Shown: piece after piece, positions 31,363 through 40,203 of the stretch
Position numbering within the stretch: the stretch's first letter is position 1
Layout of the letters: each line of letters opens with the position of its first letter
Assembly (NCBI GenBank): GCA_946414025.1
Contig: CAMKMX010000013.1
Coordinates: 1-61,941, forward strand
Reading direction: 5' to 3'
Origin: an uncultured Fibrobacter sp.
GTDB lineage: Bacteria; Fibrobacterota; Fibrobacteria; Fibrobacterales; Fibrobacteraceae
DNA length: 61,941 bases
Program-made: the position numbers and the translations under genes
The notes under the pieces: generated by a model
Told to the model about the DNA's origin: nothing
What the model saw: only the letters and a program-made list of their open reading frames with translations
The model's database searches: none

Positions 31363-33759
31363 ATGACTCCTGACGAACGCCGCTGTGTAGTTACTGGCCT
31401 TGGCGTTATTTGCGCCGTCGGTAACAATGTTGAAGAAACCTGGAAAAGCGCCCTGAATTCCGTTTCGGGAATCCACAAGACCACCTCGGTGGATACCAAT
31501 AAATGCTATGCGGACTTGGCTGCCGAAGTCAAGTGCGATACCCTAGACGAAATCGACGCACCAAAAGAAAAAGACCGAGTTTCCAAACTTTGTATCAAGG
31601 CCACAAAAGAAGCACTGGCCGATGCCGGCCTTGCAAACTTTAACGACGACCAGCGCGTAAGCGTGGTTATCGGCAGTTGCGTAGGCGGCGTTCTCTCTAT
31701 TGAACAATACCACCAACACGGTCGCGATGTTTCTGAGATTGCCAAGATGCCCATTGCGGCAATCGCCTCCCAGGTAGCCGAAACCTGCGAAGCAGGCGGA
31801 ATCGTCACCAATGTAGCAAACGCCTGTGCAGCAGGCACAATTTCTATAGCCGTCGCCTGCGACCTGATTCGTGCCGGCAAGGCAGACGTGGTTATCGCAG
31901 GCGGAGCCGATTCCTTTGCGGCGGTTCCCTATTCTGGATTCCTTTCGCTCCACGCCCTGGACGAAAACGGTTGTTCCCCCTTCAACCGCTGTAACGGCAT
32001 TACCCTAGGCGAGGGTGCGGGTATCGTCGTCGTGGAATCCTACGAACATGCCCAGAAGCGTTCCGCAAAGCAGTACTGCGAAATACTGGGTTCTGGCGTT
32101 ACCAGCGACGCGAACCACATTACCGCCCCCAGAGAAGATGGCGTGTGCCTGATGGAAGCCATCAGCCGCGCCGTCAAGAATTCCGGCATCGACAAGTCCG
32201 ATATCGGCTACGTGAACGCCCACGGCACGGGTACCGGCAAAAACGACAATGCCGAAATTACCGCCTTCAAGAATTTCTTTGGCGAAAACAACTCCACTAT
32301 CTCCGTAAGTTCCACAAAAGTTCTCACAGGGCACTGCCTGGGAGCGGCCGGCGCCATCGAAGCCGTATTCAGCATCAAGGCACTAACCACGGATACGGTC
32401 CTCCCAACCTTCCCCTACACCGAAGAACAGTCCGCCGCCCTCAAGGAAAAGGTGGGAGCGCTGGACTTTGTGCAGAACACAGCCCGCCACAAGGAACTCA
32501 AGTGTGTCTTGAGCAACAACGTGGCCTTCGGCGGCACGAATGCGGCCATTGTTTTCTCGAAAATCCCCGGCGAAGTTGCCGCCCAGTCTGCGGCAGGCAA
32601 GAAGATTGCCGTAACCGGTCTTGGAATCGTGTCCCCGCTAGGGAACAGCAAGGCGGCCTACCTGGAAGCAGTAAAGGCAGACAAGAAGCCCGAATCCCCA
32701 TCGGTACATTCCACAATCGCCCTCGAAGACTACAAGGAACTTGGGGTCAAGATGGCCTTCTACCGTAAACTGGACAACCTAGGTCAACTCCAGACGGTAT
32801 CCGGCATGCGCGCCCTCCAAGATGCGAATTTTACGGTGACCGACGACAACGCCAAGGATATCGGCATCATCGTAGGCACCAGCGAAGGCGGCCTCGGCGC
32901 CACCTACGATTTCGAGGAACTGATTGCACGGGAAGGCAACTCCCAGGGTTCGGCCTTCAAGTTCCCCCACACCGTTTACAATGCGGCTGGCGGCTACCTT
33001 TCCATTTGTTCCGGCATCAAGGGCTACGGCGTCACCATTACCACAGGCCCACTTTCAGGACTCGACAGTATCGGCTACTCCATGAACGTGATTCACGACG
33101 GCCAGGAAAAGGCAATGATGGCCACCGGTACAGACGAAAACCTGCCGATTATTACGGAATTTGCCCAGAAACTTGGCGTGGCGGCAAATAATGTGGTCGC
33201 ACCCTATGCCGAAAACGACGGCTTTGTGGTGGGCGATGGTTCCGTGTCTATCATGCTCGAAGAAGATTCTTATGCCAAGTCCCGGGGAGCCAAGGTTTAC
33301 TGCTACGCGCTGGGCTTTGGGCACGGCCGCAAGAACGTGAAATTTGGAAAACTCGCCGGTTCCGAAAACGCCCTCGACAAGGCCATTGCAGATGCCCTGG
33401 CCGATGCGGGCATCACCGTAAGCGACATCGATGCGGTTTGCGGCTTTGCCAACGGTTGCAAGCGGATTGACGATATCGAAAAGGGTTCCCTCAAGCGCGT
33501 GTTCGGCGAAAAACTTTCCACGATGCCGCTTTTTGAAGTCAAGGAACGTACCGGCGAAGGCCGTGCGGGGTCTGCGGCCCTGGCCGCCGCCGAAGCGGCC
33601 CTCCTGCTGAGTGGCGAACTTGCAGGCGACAACGCCTACTTTGTGGCGGCAGACGGTTCCGTGGCATCCAAGAAGGTCGATGCGACTGGCCTCAAGAAAA
33701 TTTTGGTGTTTTCATTTGCGGCAGGCGGGTCTTACAGCGCCGTCATTTTCGGTAAATAG
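31363..33759 (+). CDS. Fused ketosynthase plus chain-length-factor-like protein
   Basis: 798 aa with two thiolase-fold condensing domains. The first (about 1-400) has an intact catalytic set: Cys155 in N-A-C-A-A-G-T, His287 in H-G-T-G-T and His324 in L-T-G-H-C-L-G-A. The second starts at about 408 (K-K-I-A-V-T-G-L-G-I-V-S-P-L-G-N) and has lost all three: T-T-G-P-L-S-G with Pro about 563 at the Cys position, A-N-G-C-K in place of H-G-T-x-T, and R-T-G-E-G in place of the second His. This is the KS-alpha/KS-beta (chain-length factor) pair of type II polyketide and aryl-polyene systems, here in one chain. The gene lies between ACP and FabG. Product length and starter are unknown. Confidence 0.85.
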   Translation: MTPDERRCVVTGLGVICAVGNNVEETWKSALNSVSGIHKTTSVDTNKCYADLAAEVKCDTLDEIDAPKEKDRVSKLCIKATKEALADAGLANFNDDQRVSVVIGSCVGGVLSIEQYHQHGRDVSEIAKMPIAAIASQVAETCEAGGIVTNVANACAAGTISIAVACDLIRAGKADVVIAGGADSFAAVPYSGFLSLHALDENGCSPFNRCNGITLGEGAGIVVVESYEHAQKRSAKQYCEILGSGVTSDANHITAPREDGVCLMEAISRAVKNSGIDKSDIGYVNAHGTGTGKNDNAEITAFKNFFGENNSTISVSSTKVLTGHCLGAAGAIEAVFSIKALTTDTVLPTFPYTEEQSAALKEKVGALDFVQNTARHKELKCVLSNNVAFGGTNAAIVFSKIPGEVAAQSAAGKKIAVTGLGIVSPLGNSKAAYLEAVKADKKPESPSVHSTIALEDYKELGVKMAFYRKLDNLGQLQTVSGMRALQDANFTVTDDNAKDIGIIVGTSEGGLGATYDFEELIAREGNSQGSAFKFPHTVYNAAGGYLSICSGIKGYGVTITTGPLSGLDSIGYSMNVIHDGQEKAMMATGTDENLPIITEFAQKLGVAANNVVAPYAENDGFVVGDGSVSIMLEEDSYAKSRGAKVYCYALGFGHGRKNVKFGKLAGSENALDKAIADALADAGITVSDIDAVCGFANGCKRIDDIEKGSLKRVFGEKLSTMPLFEVKERTGEGRAGSAALAAAEAALLLSGELAGDNAYFVAADGSVASKKVDATGLKKILVFSFAAGGSYSAVIFGK

Positions 33760-33782
33760 TTTCAGGTAGAAGGAGCGAAAAC

Positions 33783-34514
33783 ATGAAAGTTGCTTTGGTA
33801 ACAGGTGCTTCAAAGGGTATCGGCAAGGCCTGCGCCTTGCGCCTTGCCCGCGACGGCTACACCGTCGTAGTGAACTACTCCAGTTCCGACGAGGCGGCGA
33901 ATGCCACGCTTGACCAGATCAAGGCCGAAGGTGGCGACGGCATGGTTTACAAGGCGAACGTGGCCGACCTCTCCCAGGTGAAGGTGATGGTCCGCGAGGT
34001 GTTCAAGGCCTACGGACGAATTGACGTATTGGTGAACAACGCGGGTATCGTTCGCGACGAATACCTGATGATGATGAACCCGGAAACCCTGGACAAGTGC
34101 TTCGACCTGAACGTGAAGGGCTACTTCTACTGTGCCCAGCAGGTGGCCGTGAAGATGTACAAGCAGAAATCTGGCGTGATTATCAACATGAGTTCCGTTT
34201 CCTCGAAGTTCGCTCTTGCCGGCCAGGCGGTCTACAGCGCCACGAAGGGTGCGGTGAACTCGCTGACCCAGACCCTCGCGAAGGAGCTGGGCGGTTTCGG
34301 TATCCGCGTGAATGCCGTGGCTCCGGGCTTTATCGAGACAGAGATGATAGAGGCCATTCCCGAAGAGACCCGCAAGGGCTACCTCGAAAAGATTCCGCTG
34401 AAGCGTTTCGGTTCCGCCGACGAAGTGGCCAACATCGTGTCGGCCCTGGCCTCTGACCAGTTCGCCTACGTGACGGGCCAGGTGTTCGTGCTGGACGGAG
34501 GACTTTCCCTATGA
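33783..34514 (+). CDS. fabG: 3-oxoacyl-ACP reductase FabG (second copy)
   Basis: 243 aa SDR. T-G-A-S-K-G-I-G-K is the NADPH-binding loop, N-N-A-G-I the structural motif, and the catalytic Ser is in M-S-S-V-S with Y-S-A-T-K after it. The C-terminus V-L-D-G-G-L-S-L is typical. GAAGGAG lies 8 nt before the ATG. It overlaps the dehydratase gene by 4 bp. It is clearly different from the FabG at 14295-15023, so each pathway locus has its own reductase. Confidence 0.9.
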   Translation: MKVALVTGASKGIGKACALRLARDGYTVVVNYSSSDEAANATLDQIKAEGGDGMVYKANVADLSQVKVMVREVFKAYGRIDVLVNNAGIVRDEYLMMMNPETLDKCFDLNVKGYFYCAQQVAVKMYKQKSGVIINMSSVSSKFALAGQAVYSATKGAVNSLTQTLAKELGGFGIRVNAVAPGFIETEMIEAIPEETRKGYLEKIPLKRFGSADEVANIVSALASDQFAYVTGQVFVLDGGLSL

Positions 34515-34957
34515 TGAACATTTACGAAATCAGCGAAAAGATTGCACAGCGCCCGCCGTTCCAGATGATCGAGAAGGTGACGGAACTTACACCGAACGAA
34601 TCCGCCGTGGGCATCAAGAACGTGAGCGTGAACGAGCCGTACTTTACGGGCCACTTCCCAGGAACCCCGATTATGCCGGGCGTTCTCATTGTGGAAAGCT
34701 GCGCCCAGCTCTGCTCGCTGGTGATTGAAAAACCCGCCGAGGACTTGGAAAAGAACTTGTACGTGCTTTTGAAAATTGACGGGTTCAAGTTCGTGAAGCC
34801 GGTAATCCCCGGCGACCAGCTCGAAATTTCCGTGAAGAAGACCAAGGAAGGGGGCGTGCTGGTGGGCTTTGACTGCATCGTGAAGGTGAACGGCAATGTC
34901 CATGCGAAGGGTGCTCTCACCTTTACGAGCATTCCAAAGGAATCCTTAGGGAAATAG
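34511..34957 (+). CDS. 3-hydroxyacyl-ACP dehydratase, FabZ-like
   Basis: 148 aa single-hotdog dehydratase. G-H-F-P-G-T-P-I-M-P-G-V-L-I-V-E-S-C-A-Q carries the catalytic His and Glu. The usual H-R-x-P-F start is R-P-P-F here, preceded by Gln instead of His. It supplies the double bonds of a polyene or the enoyl step of a fatty acid; no enoyl reductase is adjacent, so unsaturated products are possible. The stop TAG (34955-34957) is in 7-bp phase with the following heptamer array. Confidence 0.88.
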   Translation: MMNIYEISEKIAQRPPFQMIEKVTELTPNESAVGIKNVSVNEPYFTGHFPGTPIMPGVLIVESCAQLCSLVIEKPAEDLEKNLYVLLKIDGFKFVKPVIPGDQLEISVKKTKEGGVLVGFDCIVKVNGNVHAKGALTFTSIPKESLGK

Positions 34958-34987
34958 AAATCCGTGGTTAGTGGTTAGTGGCTAGGA
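34955..34987. repeat. 7-bp array (TAGTGGn) between FabZ and acyltransferase genes
   Basis: TAG triplets at 34969, 34976 and 34983, exactly 7 bp apart, and 14 bp after the FabZ stop TAG at 34955. The GTG that could start the next gene is inside the array. Confidence 0.65.
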
Positions 34988-35775
34988 ACTCAAGGAAAAA
35001 CCCGCTGGTAGAATGCTTCATGCATCTCGTTGTCATCGTGGTGATATACACGGTGCGGGTCTTTATGTTCGTCTGGTTCCGCCCGAAGGTTGAGTTCACA
35101 GGTGAAACCGTGAAGTCGGCCCGTCTCACTCACCCCTGCGTGATTATCGCCAACCACACCAGCATGCTTGACCCCATCATGATGCTTGCGGTTTTCTTTT
35201 CCCACAAGAGTATCGTGGTGGCCAAGGACCAGATTGAAGATCCCCATTTTCGTTGGGCGCTGACCCGCGCAAAATGCGTGATTCCCTGTGACCGGTTCAA
35301 CATGGACACCGAATGGGCCTTGCTTGCCAAACGCGAACTGGAAAAAGGGAACAATGTCATCATTTTTCCCGAAGGCAAGTGCCGTTACGACGGGCTGCTG
35401 AACGAGTTCAAGACGGGCTTTGCCTTCCTTGCACGCAGTACCGGAGCGCCGGTTCTTTCTGTCGGTCTTGACGGAATCTACAAATTTGGACACCGCACCC
35501 ATATCGTGGTTGGAGACGCCGAAAAAATTGAACGGGTGAAGGGAATCCCCTCTTCAAGACATCTAACAGAACGGAGCGAACACTTTAGGCAGAAGGTCTG
35601 GCAACTCAAGCAGAAGGCCCTTGACATAGCCGAGCCGAAGGCTTTGCCCATTGCCGCAGAAACTCCTGTGGAATGTCACCCTGGAGCGACAGCGATAGGG
35701 TCCACGAAAGCAGTGGATTCTATCGGTCCTACGGACCTCCAGAATGACAATGCTCAAAATAGGGGGAATGCATGA
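34978..35775 (+). CDS. PlsC-type lysophospholipid acyltransferase with a repeat-derived C-terminus
   Basis: 265 aa from GTG 34978; an ATG at 35020 is an alternative. One N-terminal TM segment is followed by N-H-T-S-M-L-D (H-x4-D) and F-P-E-G-K-C-R, the acyltransferase boxes. Residues about 233-259 are encoded by a dispersed palindromic repeat (35674-35752) that is read through to the end of the gene; the conserved fold finishes earlier. It probably attaches the acyl chain made by the upstream KS/FabG/FabZ set to a lipid. The stop overlaps the patatin start (ATGA). Confidence 0.82.
   Translation: MARNSRKNPLVECFMHLVVIVVIYTVRVFMFVWFRPKVEFTGETVKSARLTHPCVIIANHTSMLDPIMMLAVFFSHKSIVVAKDQIEDPHFRWALTRAKCVIPCDRFNMDTEWALLAKRELEKGNNVIIFPEGKCRYDGLLNEFKTGFAFLARSTGAPVLSVGLDGIYKFGHRTHIVVGDAEKIERVKGIPSSRHLTERSEHFRQKVWQLKQKALDIAEPKALPIAAETPVECHPGATAIGSTKAVDSIGPTDLQNDNAQNRGNA
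35674..35752. repeat. REP-like repeat forming the acyltransferase C-terminus
   Basis: Opens GTCACCCTGGAGCGACAGCG, has inner complementary GGATTCTATCGG/ATAGGGTCC segments, and closes CCAGAATGAC. Ends are inverted (GTCACCCTGG with CCAGAATGAC). Confidence 0.6.
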
Positions 35776-36617
35776 AAACGGGGCTGGTTCTAGAGGGCGG
35801 TTCTCGCCAGACCATGTTCAGCGCAGGCGTGCTGGACACCTTCATGGACGAAGACATCCCCTTCGACTACATTGCAGGCGTTTCTGCTGGGGCACACGCG
35901 GCCATCAACTACATTACCCGCCAACAGGGGCGTCTCCGCTTTATCGTCTTGCCCACCCGACTCCAAAAGGGCAAGAAATGGGCAAGCAAGTACATCGGCA
36001 TCCAGAAGGAATTTCATGCCCTAAACTACTTGTCTGCCGACGGTGAAATGCCCCTGGACTTTGAAGCCTACGCAAGTTCCAGAGTCGAATGCGAAATCGG
36101 CCTCACCTGCTGTGAGACGGGTCGCGCCGAATTCAGGTCCGAAAAGCAAGACAAGAAACGGCTCCTGGACCTGATCAGTGCCAGCTGCGCCCTGCCCATG
36201 CTGTTCCCTATGGCAAAGCTAGACGACAAGCACTACGCCGACGGCTGCATTACCGAACCCATCCCCTACGAACGGGCCTTCGAAAAAGGGTGCGACAAGG
36301 TAGTGGCCATTTCTACCCACTACCCGGGAGAAGCGGTGACGGATTTCCGCAAGTACAGAGCGATACTCAACCCCATGTACAAGCAAAAATACCCCAATCT
36401 CTTTAGAGCATTGATGGTACGGCTCAAGCGGTACGAAAAAAAGTTTATCCAGATGGAATCCCTGGAAAAAGAGGGGCGTCTGTTCTTGATTCGGCCCCTC
36501 ATCGACCTATGTGACCAGTTTGACACCGACATGGACAAGATGAACGAATCCTACAACCACGGCGTCGAAATGGCCAAGCAGCGCATGGACGACCTGAAGA
36601 CTTTTCTGGAAATTTAA
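35772..36617 (+). CDS. Patatin-like phospholipase
   Basis: 281 aa. The oxyanion-hole loop G-G-S-R-Q, nucleophile Ser in G-V-S-A-G and catalytic Asp in Y-A-D-G-C are present. There is no signal peptide, so it acts in the cytoplasm or at the inner face of the membrane. It is coupled to the acyltransferase by ATGA overlap; the pair could exchange acyl chains on a phospholipid (deacylation then re-acylation). This is inference from gene order. Confidence 0.85.
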   Translation: MKTGLVLEGGSRQTMFSAGVLDTFMDEDIPFDYIAGVSAGAHAAINYITRQQGRLRFIVLPTRLQKGKKWASKYIGIQKEFHALNYLSADGEMPLDFEAYASSRVECEIGLTCCETGRAEFRSEKQDKKRLLDLISASCALPMLFPMAKLDDKHYADGCITEPIPYERAFEKGCDKVVAISTHYPGEAVTDFRKYRAILNPMYKQKYPNLFRALMVRLKRYEKKFIQMESLEKEGRLFLIRPLIDLCDQFDTDMDKMNESYNHGVEMAKQRMDDLKTFLEI

Positions 36618-36641
36618 GTTTAGCGGAACTAGGACCCTCGA

Positions 36642-37397
36642 ATGGCAGAAACAAAAAAAATTCTTGTAATGGTGGCTAGCCCCAAGAACGAACGGAGCGG
36701 CACACTGATTCCCACCAAGGCATTTGTACAGGGCCTCGAAGAAAACGGTTCTTTCGAAACCGAGTACATCTTCATCGACAAGATGAACATCAAGCCCTGC
36801 CGGGGCTGCCTCAGTTGCTGGGGTCGGCCCGACGGCAGTTGCTTTATCAAGGACGACGACGTTCCCTCCATCCGGGAAAAACTAACCAACGCAGACATCG
36901 TCATCTGGAGTTTCCCGCTGTTCCTATTCGGCGTCCCCGGACAGATGAAGGTGCTGATGGACCGTATCGTGGGAATGGTTCACCCGTACATGGGTCAAAA
37001 ACTGGGAGAGGGCGTTAACGCGGCCAATTCTAACCTCCACGGGCTCCAGTTCCAGAAAGAAGGGCAGAAAATCATCTTGCTGTCCAGTTGTGCCTGGTGT
37101 GACCTGGACGTGGTCTACGAACCCATCATAAAGCAGTTCGACATCATCTTGGGTCATGAGGGCTACCAGCTCATAGCATGCCCACAGATGCGGGCCCTGC
37201 ACCACCGGGGCGGGGAACGCAGGCTAAACATCTTGCGCAAGCGGTACTGGCAAGGCGGCGCAGAACTTGCAAAGACAGGCAAACTCTCAAAAGAGGCGAT
37301 AGACCTCATGCAAAAGACTATCTTTAGCGACGAAGCCTACGAGAAACTGGTGGTAGAATTCGTAACCCACATGTTTGACCGGGATGACAATTTCTAG
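36642..37397 (+). CDS. Flavodoxin-fold NAD(P)H-dependent oxidoreductase
   Basis: 251 aa. The FMN-binding start V-M-V-A-S-P-K-N-E-R-S-G-T is followed by C-R-G-C-L-S-C-W (Cys pair as in iron-sulfur flavoproteins) and W-S-F-P-L-F-L-F-G-V-P-G-Q-M-K-V-L-M-D-R. The C-terminal region is of unclear role. It lies between the patatin and the Mla genes; possible roles are redox modification of the lipid product or an unrelated function. Confidence 0.78.
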   Translation: MAETKKILVMVASPKNERSGTLIPTKAFVQGLEENGSFETEYIFIDKMNIKPCRGCLSCWGRPDGSCFIKDDDVPSIREKLTNADIVIWSFPLFLFGVPGQMKVLMDRIVGMVHPYMGQKLGEGVNAANSNLHGLQFQKEGQKIILLSSCAWCDLDVVYEPIIKQFDIILGHEGYQLIACPQMRALHHRGGERRLNILRKRYWQGGAELAKTGKLSKEAIDLMQKTIFSDEAYEKLVVEFVTHMFDRDDNF

Positions 37398-37405
37398 GAT
37401 TTTGC

Positions 37406-38467
37406 ATGCAGAGCAAGACCATCATACTTCCGGAAAGCCTCACTGCTGAAAACAGCAGGGTCCTGCTGCAAAACTGCAGAAAGGCCCTGCAGCGCGGGCC
37501 CCTCCTCCTGGATGGGAAGAGCCTGAAGTACATGGACTATAGCGGCGACGCCTTTTTCGCCCTCCTGGCAGACACCAGCGAAAAAAGCGGTTACAAGCTT
37601 ACCCTCGCCCACTTTAACGACGACATCAAGTTTCATCTGCAACACCTCAAAAAGCCGAAGATTCCCCCAAAGAACAAGGTCAACCAGAACTTTCTCGAAA
37701 GGCTCGGCGAAAACACGATTCTTGTCGCAAGGAGTGTCGCCAAGATTTTTGTCCTCCTGAACACCTGCATCTATTGGAGCCTGTATGGACACTTCGACAA
37801 GGGAAAAAGCAAGTTCGGCGGGACGGCTAAGCAAATCAACAGGCTCGGTGCCGAAGCCATGGGCATCTGTTTTTTAATGGTGGCACTGATATGCTTTACC
37901 ATGGCCCTGCAGAGTTCCTTCATGCTCAAGGCCGTAGGCGGAGGGTCCTACCTGGCCTCGGGCCTGGGTTACCTGATTTTTGCCGAAATCAGTCCGCTCC
38001 TGACCACCATCATCCTGGCGGGCCGCTCCGGCTCATCCATTGCCGCCGAAATTGCCAACATGAGCGTCTGCGAAGAGGTCAAGGCCATCAAGGCCATGGC
38101 CATTTCTCCTGTCCAGTACCTGGTGGTTCCCCGCTTTATCGCCATGACCATCTGCACGCCCATCCTTTCGTTCTGCGCTGGCATTGCTGGCTGCCTTGCC
38201 GGGTTCCTCATCGCCTTCTTCTTCTTTGACATTTCCTTTGCCAATTACTTCCAGGAAATCCGCGACGGAATTCCACCAGTCCTTTTCTTGAAAAGTACCG
38301 TAAAGGCCGTGGTGTTTGGCTGGCTCATCACCATGATTTCTTGCCACAAAGGATTGACCGCCGTCGGTGGTGCCGACGCCGTCGGACACGCCACCACCTC
38401 CAGCGTGGTCATTTCCATTTCCAGCATCATCGTCGCCGACTGCGCTTTCAGTTTCGCATTCTACTAG
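37406..38467 (+). CDS. MlaE-family lipid ABC permease with fused N-terminal STAS domain
   Basis: 353 aa. Residues 1-90 look like a STAS domain (MlaB role: L-L-L-D-G-K-S-L-K-Y-M-D-Y-S-G). Residues about 140-353 are the MlaE permease with five to six TM helices and the cytoplasmic coupling motif A-G-R-S-G-S-S-I-A-A-E-I. In E. coli MlaB and MlaE are separate; fused forms are known in other phyla. It moves phospholipids or other lipids between inner and outer membranes together with the next three genes. Confidence 0.87.
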   Translation: MQSKTIILPESLTAENSRVLLQNCRKALQRGPLLLDGKSLKYMDYSGDAFFALLADTSEKSGYKLTLAHFNDDIKFHLQHLKKPKIPPKNKVNQNFLERLGENTILVARSVAKIFVLLNTCIYWSLYGHFDKGKSKFGGTAKQINRLGAEAMGICFLMVALICFTMALQSSFMLKAVGGGSYLASGLGYLIFAEISPLLTTIILAGRSGSSIAAEIANMSVCEEVKAIKAMAISPVQYLVVPRFIAMTICTPILSFCAGIAGCLAGFLIAFFFFDISFANYFQEIRDGIPPVLFLKSTVKAVVFGWLITMISCHKGLTAVGGADAVGHATTSSVVISISSIIVADCAFSFAFY

Positions 38468-38475
38468 GAGTTACC

Positions 38476-39264
38476 ATGGACGACGATATTACACTCAAAG
38501 TAGAACACCTGAGAACAGGGTACAAGGGCAAAGAAGTCCTCCACGACATTTCCTTTGACGTGCGGAGAGGCGAAATCCGCATGATTCTTGGAAGTTCGGG
38601 CTGCGGGAAGTCAACCCTCCTGAACAACATCCTAAAGCTAATTAAAGCGACCAGCGGAAACATCACCTATTTCGGAAAAACCTACTCAGCAAAAAACGGG
38701 CTGGACTACGTCACCCGAATGCGCATGGGCGTGCTATTCCAGAACGGGGCGCTCCTTTCGGACCTGACCGTCGCCGAAAACGCCATGATGCCCCTTATCC
38801 GGAGTATGCCCTACATGCCCAGGAGCCAGATGGAGGCCATCGTGGCCGACAGGCTCGAAAAGGTGCACCTGCTGCACGCGTTCCACAAGTATCCGGCGGA
38901 ACTTTCGGGAGGCATGCAGAGACGCGCCGCCCTTGCACGTGCCATAGCCCTGAAGCCGGAACTGCTGTTCTGCGACGAACCTTCAACAGGCCTAGACCCG
39001 GTGACGGCCCGCTCCCTGGACGAACTCCTGCTGGAGCTCCGGGACACCCTGGGAGTGTCCATGGTCATCGTGAGTCACGAACTGGAAAGTATCAAGATTA
39101 TCTGCGACCGATTCATTTATTTACAGGACGGATACGTGCTTATGGACGGAACTCTGCAGCAGGGTATGGAAAGCGAGCTTCCCGTTTTAAAATCCTTCTT
39201 TAACAGGGAAAGTCCCAAAGAGATTGACAACAAGGACTATTACCATTTTAACTTTGTGGACTGA
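38476..39264 (+). CDS. MlaF-like ABC transporter ATPase
   Basis: 262 aa. Walker A is G-S-S-G-C-G-K-S-T, the signature L-S-G-G-M-Q-R-R, and Walker B L-L-F-C-D-E-P with the switch His in S-H-E. ATG 38476 is preceded by GGAGTTACC. The same 9-bp leader precedes the MlaD-like gene, so both likely initiate alike. Confidence 0.9.
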   Translation: MDDDITLKVEHLRTGYKGKEVLHDISFDVRRGEIRMILGSSGCGKSTLLNNILKLIKATSGNITYFGKTYSAKNGLDYVTRMRMGVLFQNGALLSDLTVAENAMMPLIRSMPYMPRSQMEAIVADRLEKVHLLHAFHKYPAELSGGMQRRAALARAIALKPELLFCDEPSTGLDPVTARSLDELLLELRDTLGVSMVIVSHELESIKIICDRFIYLQDGYVLMDGTLQQGMESELPVLKSFFNRESPKEIDNKDYYHFNFVD

Positions 39265-39276
39265 TTTGGAGTTACC

Positions 39277-40203
39277 ATGGAAACCACACGAAAAGAGCGG
39301 GTTCGAATTGGCGCATTCATGCTTCTATGCGGAATCCTTATCCTGGTATTTCTGGGATATGTGCTTTCGACATACCTGAACAGGGAATACGACAACTACT
39401 ACACCATCTTCAACAAGTCCGTCACAGGTCTATACGGCGAGGCCCACGTGAAGCTGAACGGTATCGACGTGGGTAACGTAACCGGAATCCACATCGACTC
39501 GGCCAACCTGAACCAGGTCATCGTTTCTTTCCGCGTAGACAAGGGGACACCCATCAAAAAAGGGACGCGGGCAGGCATGACCCACGGCATCTCCCTTACC
39601 GGCGAAAAACAGATAATCCTTTCGGGCGGTAACTTTGACGAGCCCGACGTGCCCGAAGGCGGTTTTGTGCCAGCAGAGGAATCCGCCTTTGACGAAATAG
39701 CCTCCCAGGCAGGAAACATCGTCGGCCGGGTCGACACGCTGTTGCATAACCTGAACAACATATTTTCTTCTGAAAATGCCGAAAACATCAGCAAGGCTAT
39801 CAAGAACCTGGAAGTGGCCACCAAGAACCTGAGCAGCCTCTCCCAGAATCTGGACAAGCCCATAAGCAACATCTCGGAAGCCGCCGGTTCCATGAAAAAT
39901 ATCATGACCGAAATCGAGGAGGCTAAAATTGCCGCCAAAGCGGGAGAAGACTTGGATGTCCTTAGAGAAAAATTAGATGCCATTGATACAAAAAACATCA
40001 ACGACAACCTGAACCAGGCCATGGCATCGGTCAACAAGTTGACCAAACGGCTAGACCAGATGATTTACAAGAACGAAGACCAGGTTGGAAACGCCGTCAC
40101 GGAACTGAACGCCGTGCTTTCGAACCTGGAGGAATTCTCGCAGAAAATCAAGAACAACCCGTCAATGCTCATCCATTCAGAAACCAAGGAGAGGCGCAAA
40201 TGA
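39277..40203 (+). CDS. MlaD/MCE-domain lipid-transfer protein
   Basis: 308 aa. One N-terminal TM helix (A-F-M-L-L-C-G-I-L-I-L-V-F-L-G) precedes a single MCE domain (V-T-G-L-Y-G-E-A-H-V-K-L-N-G-I-D-V-G-N-V). A long helical, coiled-coil-like tail of about 150 residues follows (repeated N-L, A-I-K-N-L). It forms the periplasmic hexameric ring over MlaE, and the tail may extend the tunnel. It overlaps the next gene by 4 bp (ATGA). Confidence 0.88.
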   Translation: METTRKERVRIGAFMLLCGILILVFLGYVLSTYLNREYDNYYTIFNKSVTGLYGEAHVKLNGIDVGNVTGIHIDSANLNQVIVSFRVDKGTPIKKGTRAGMTHGISLTGEKQIILSGGNFDEPDVPEGGFVPAEESAFDEIASQAGNIVGRVDTLLHNLNNIFSSENAENISKAIKNLEVATKNLSSLSQNLDKPISNISEAAGSMKNIMTEIEEAKIAAKAGEDLDVLREKLDAIDTKNINDNLNQAMASVNKLTKRLDQMIYKNEDQVGNAVTELNAVLSNLEEFSQKIKNNPSMLIHSETKERRK

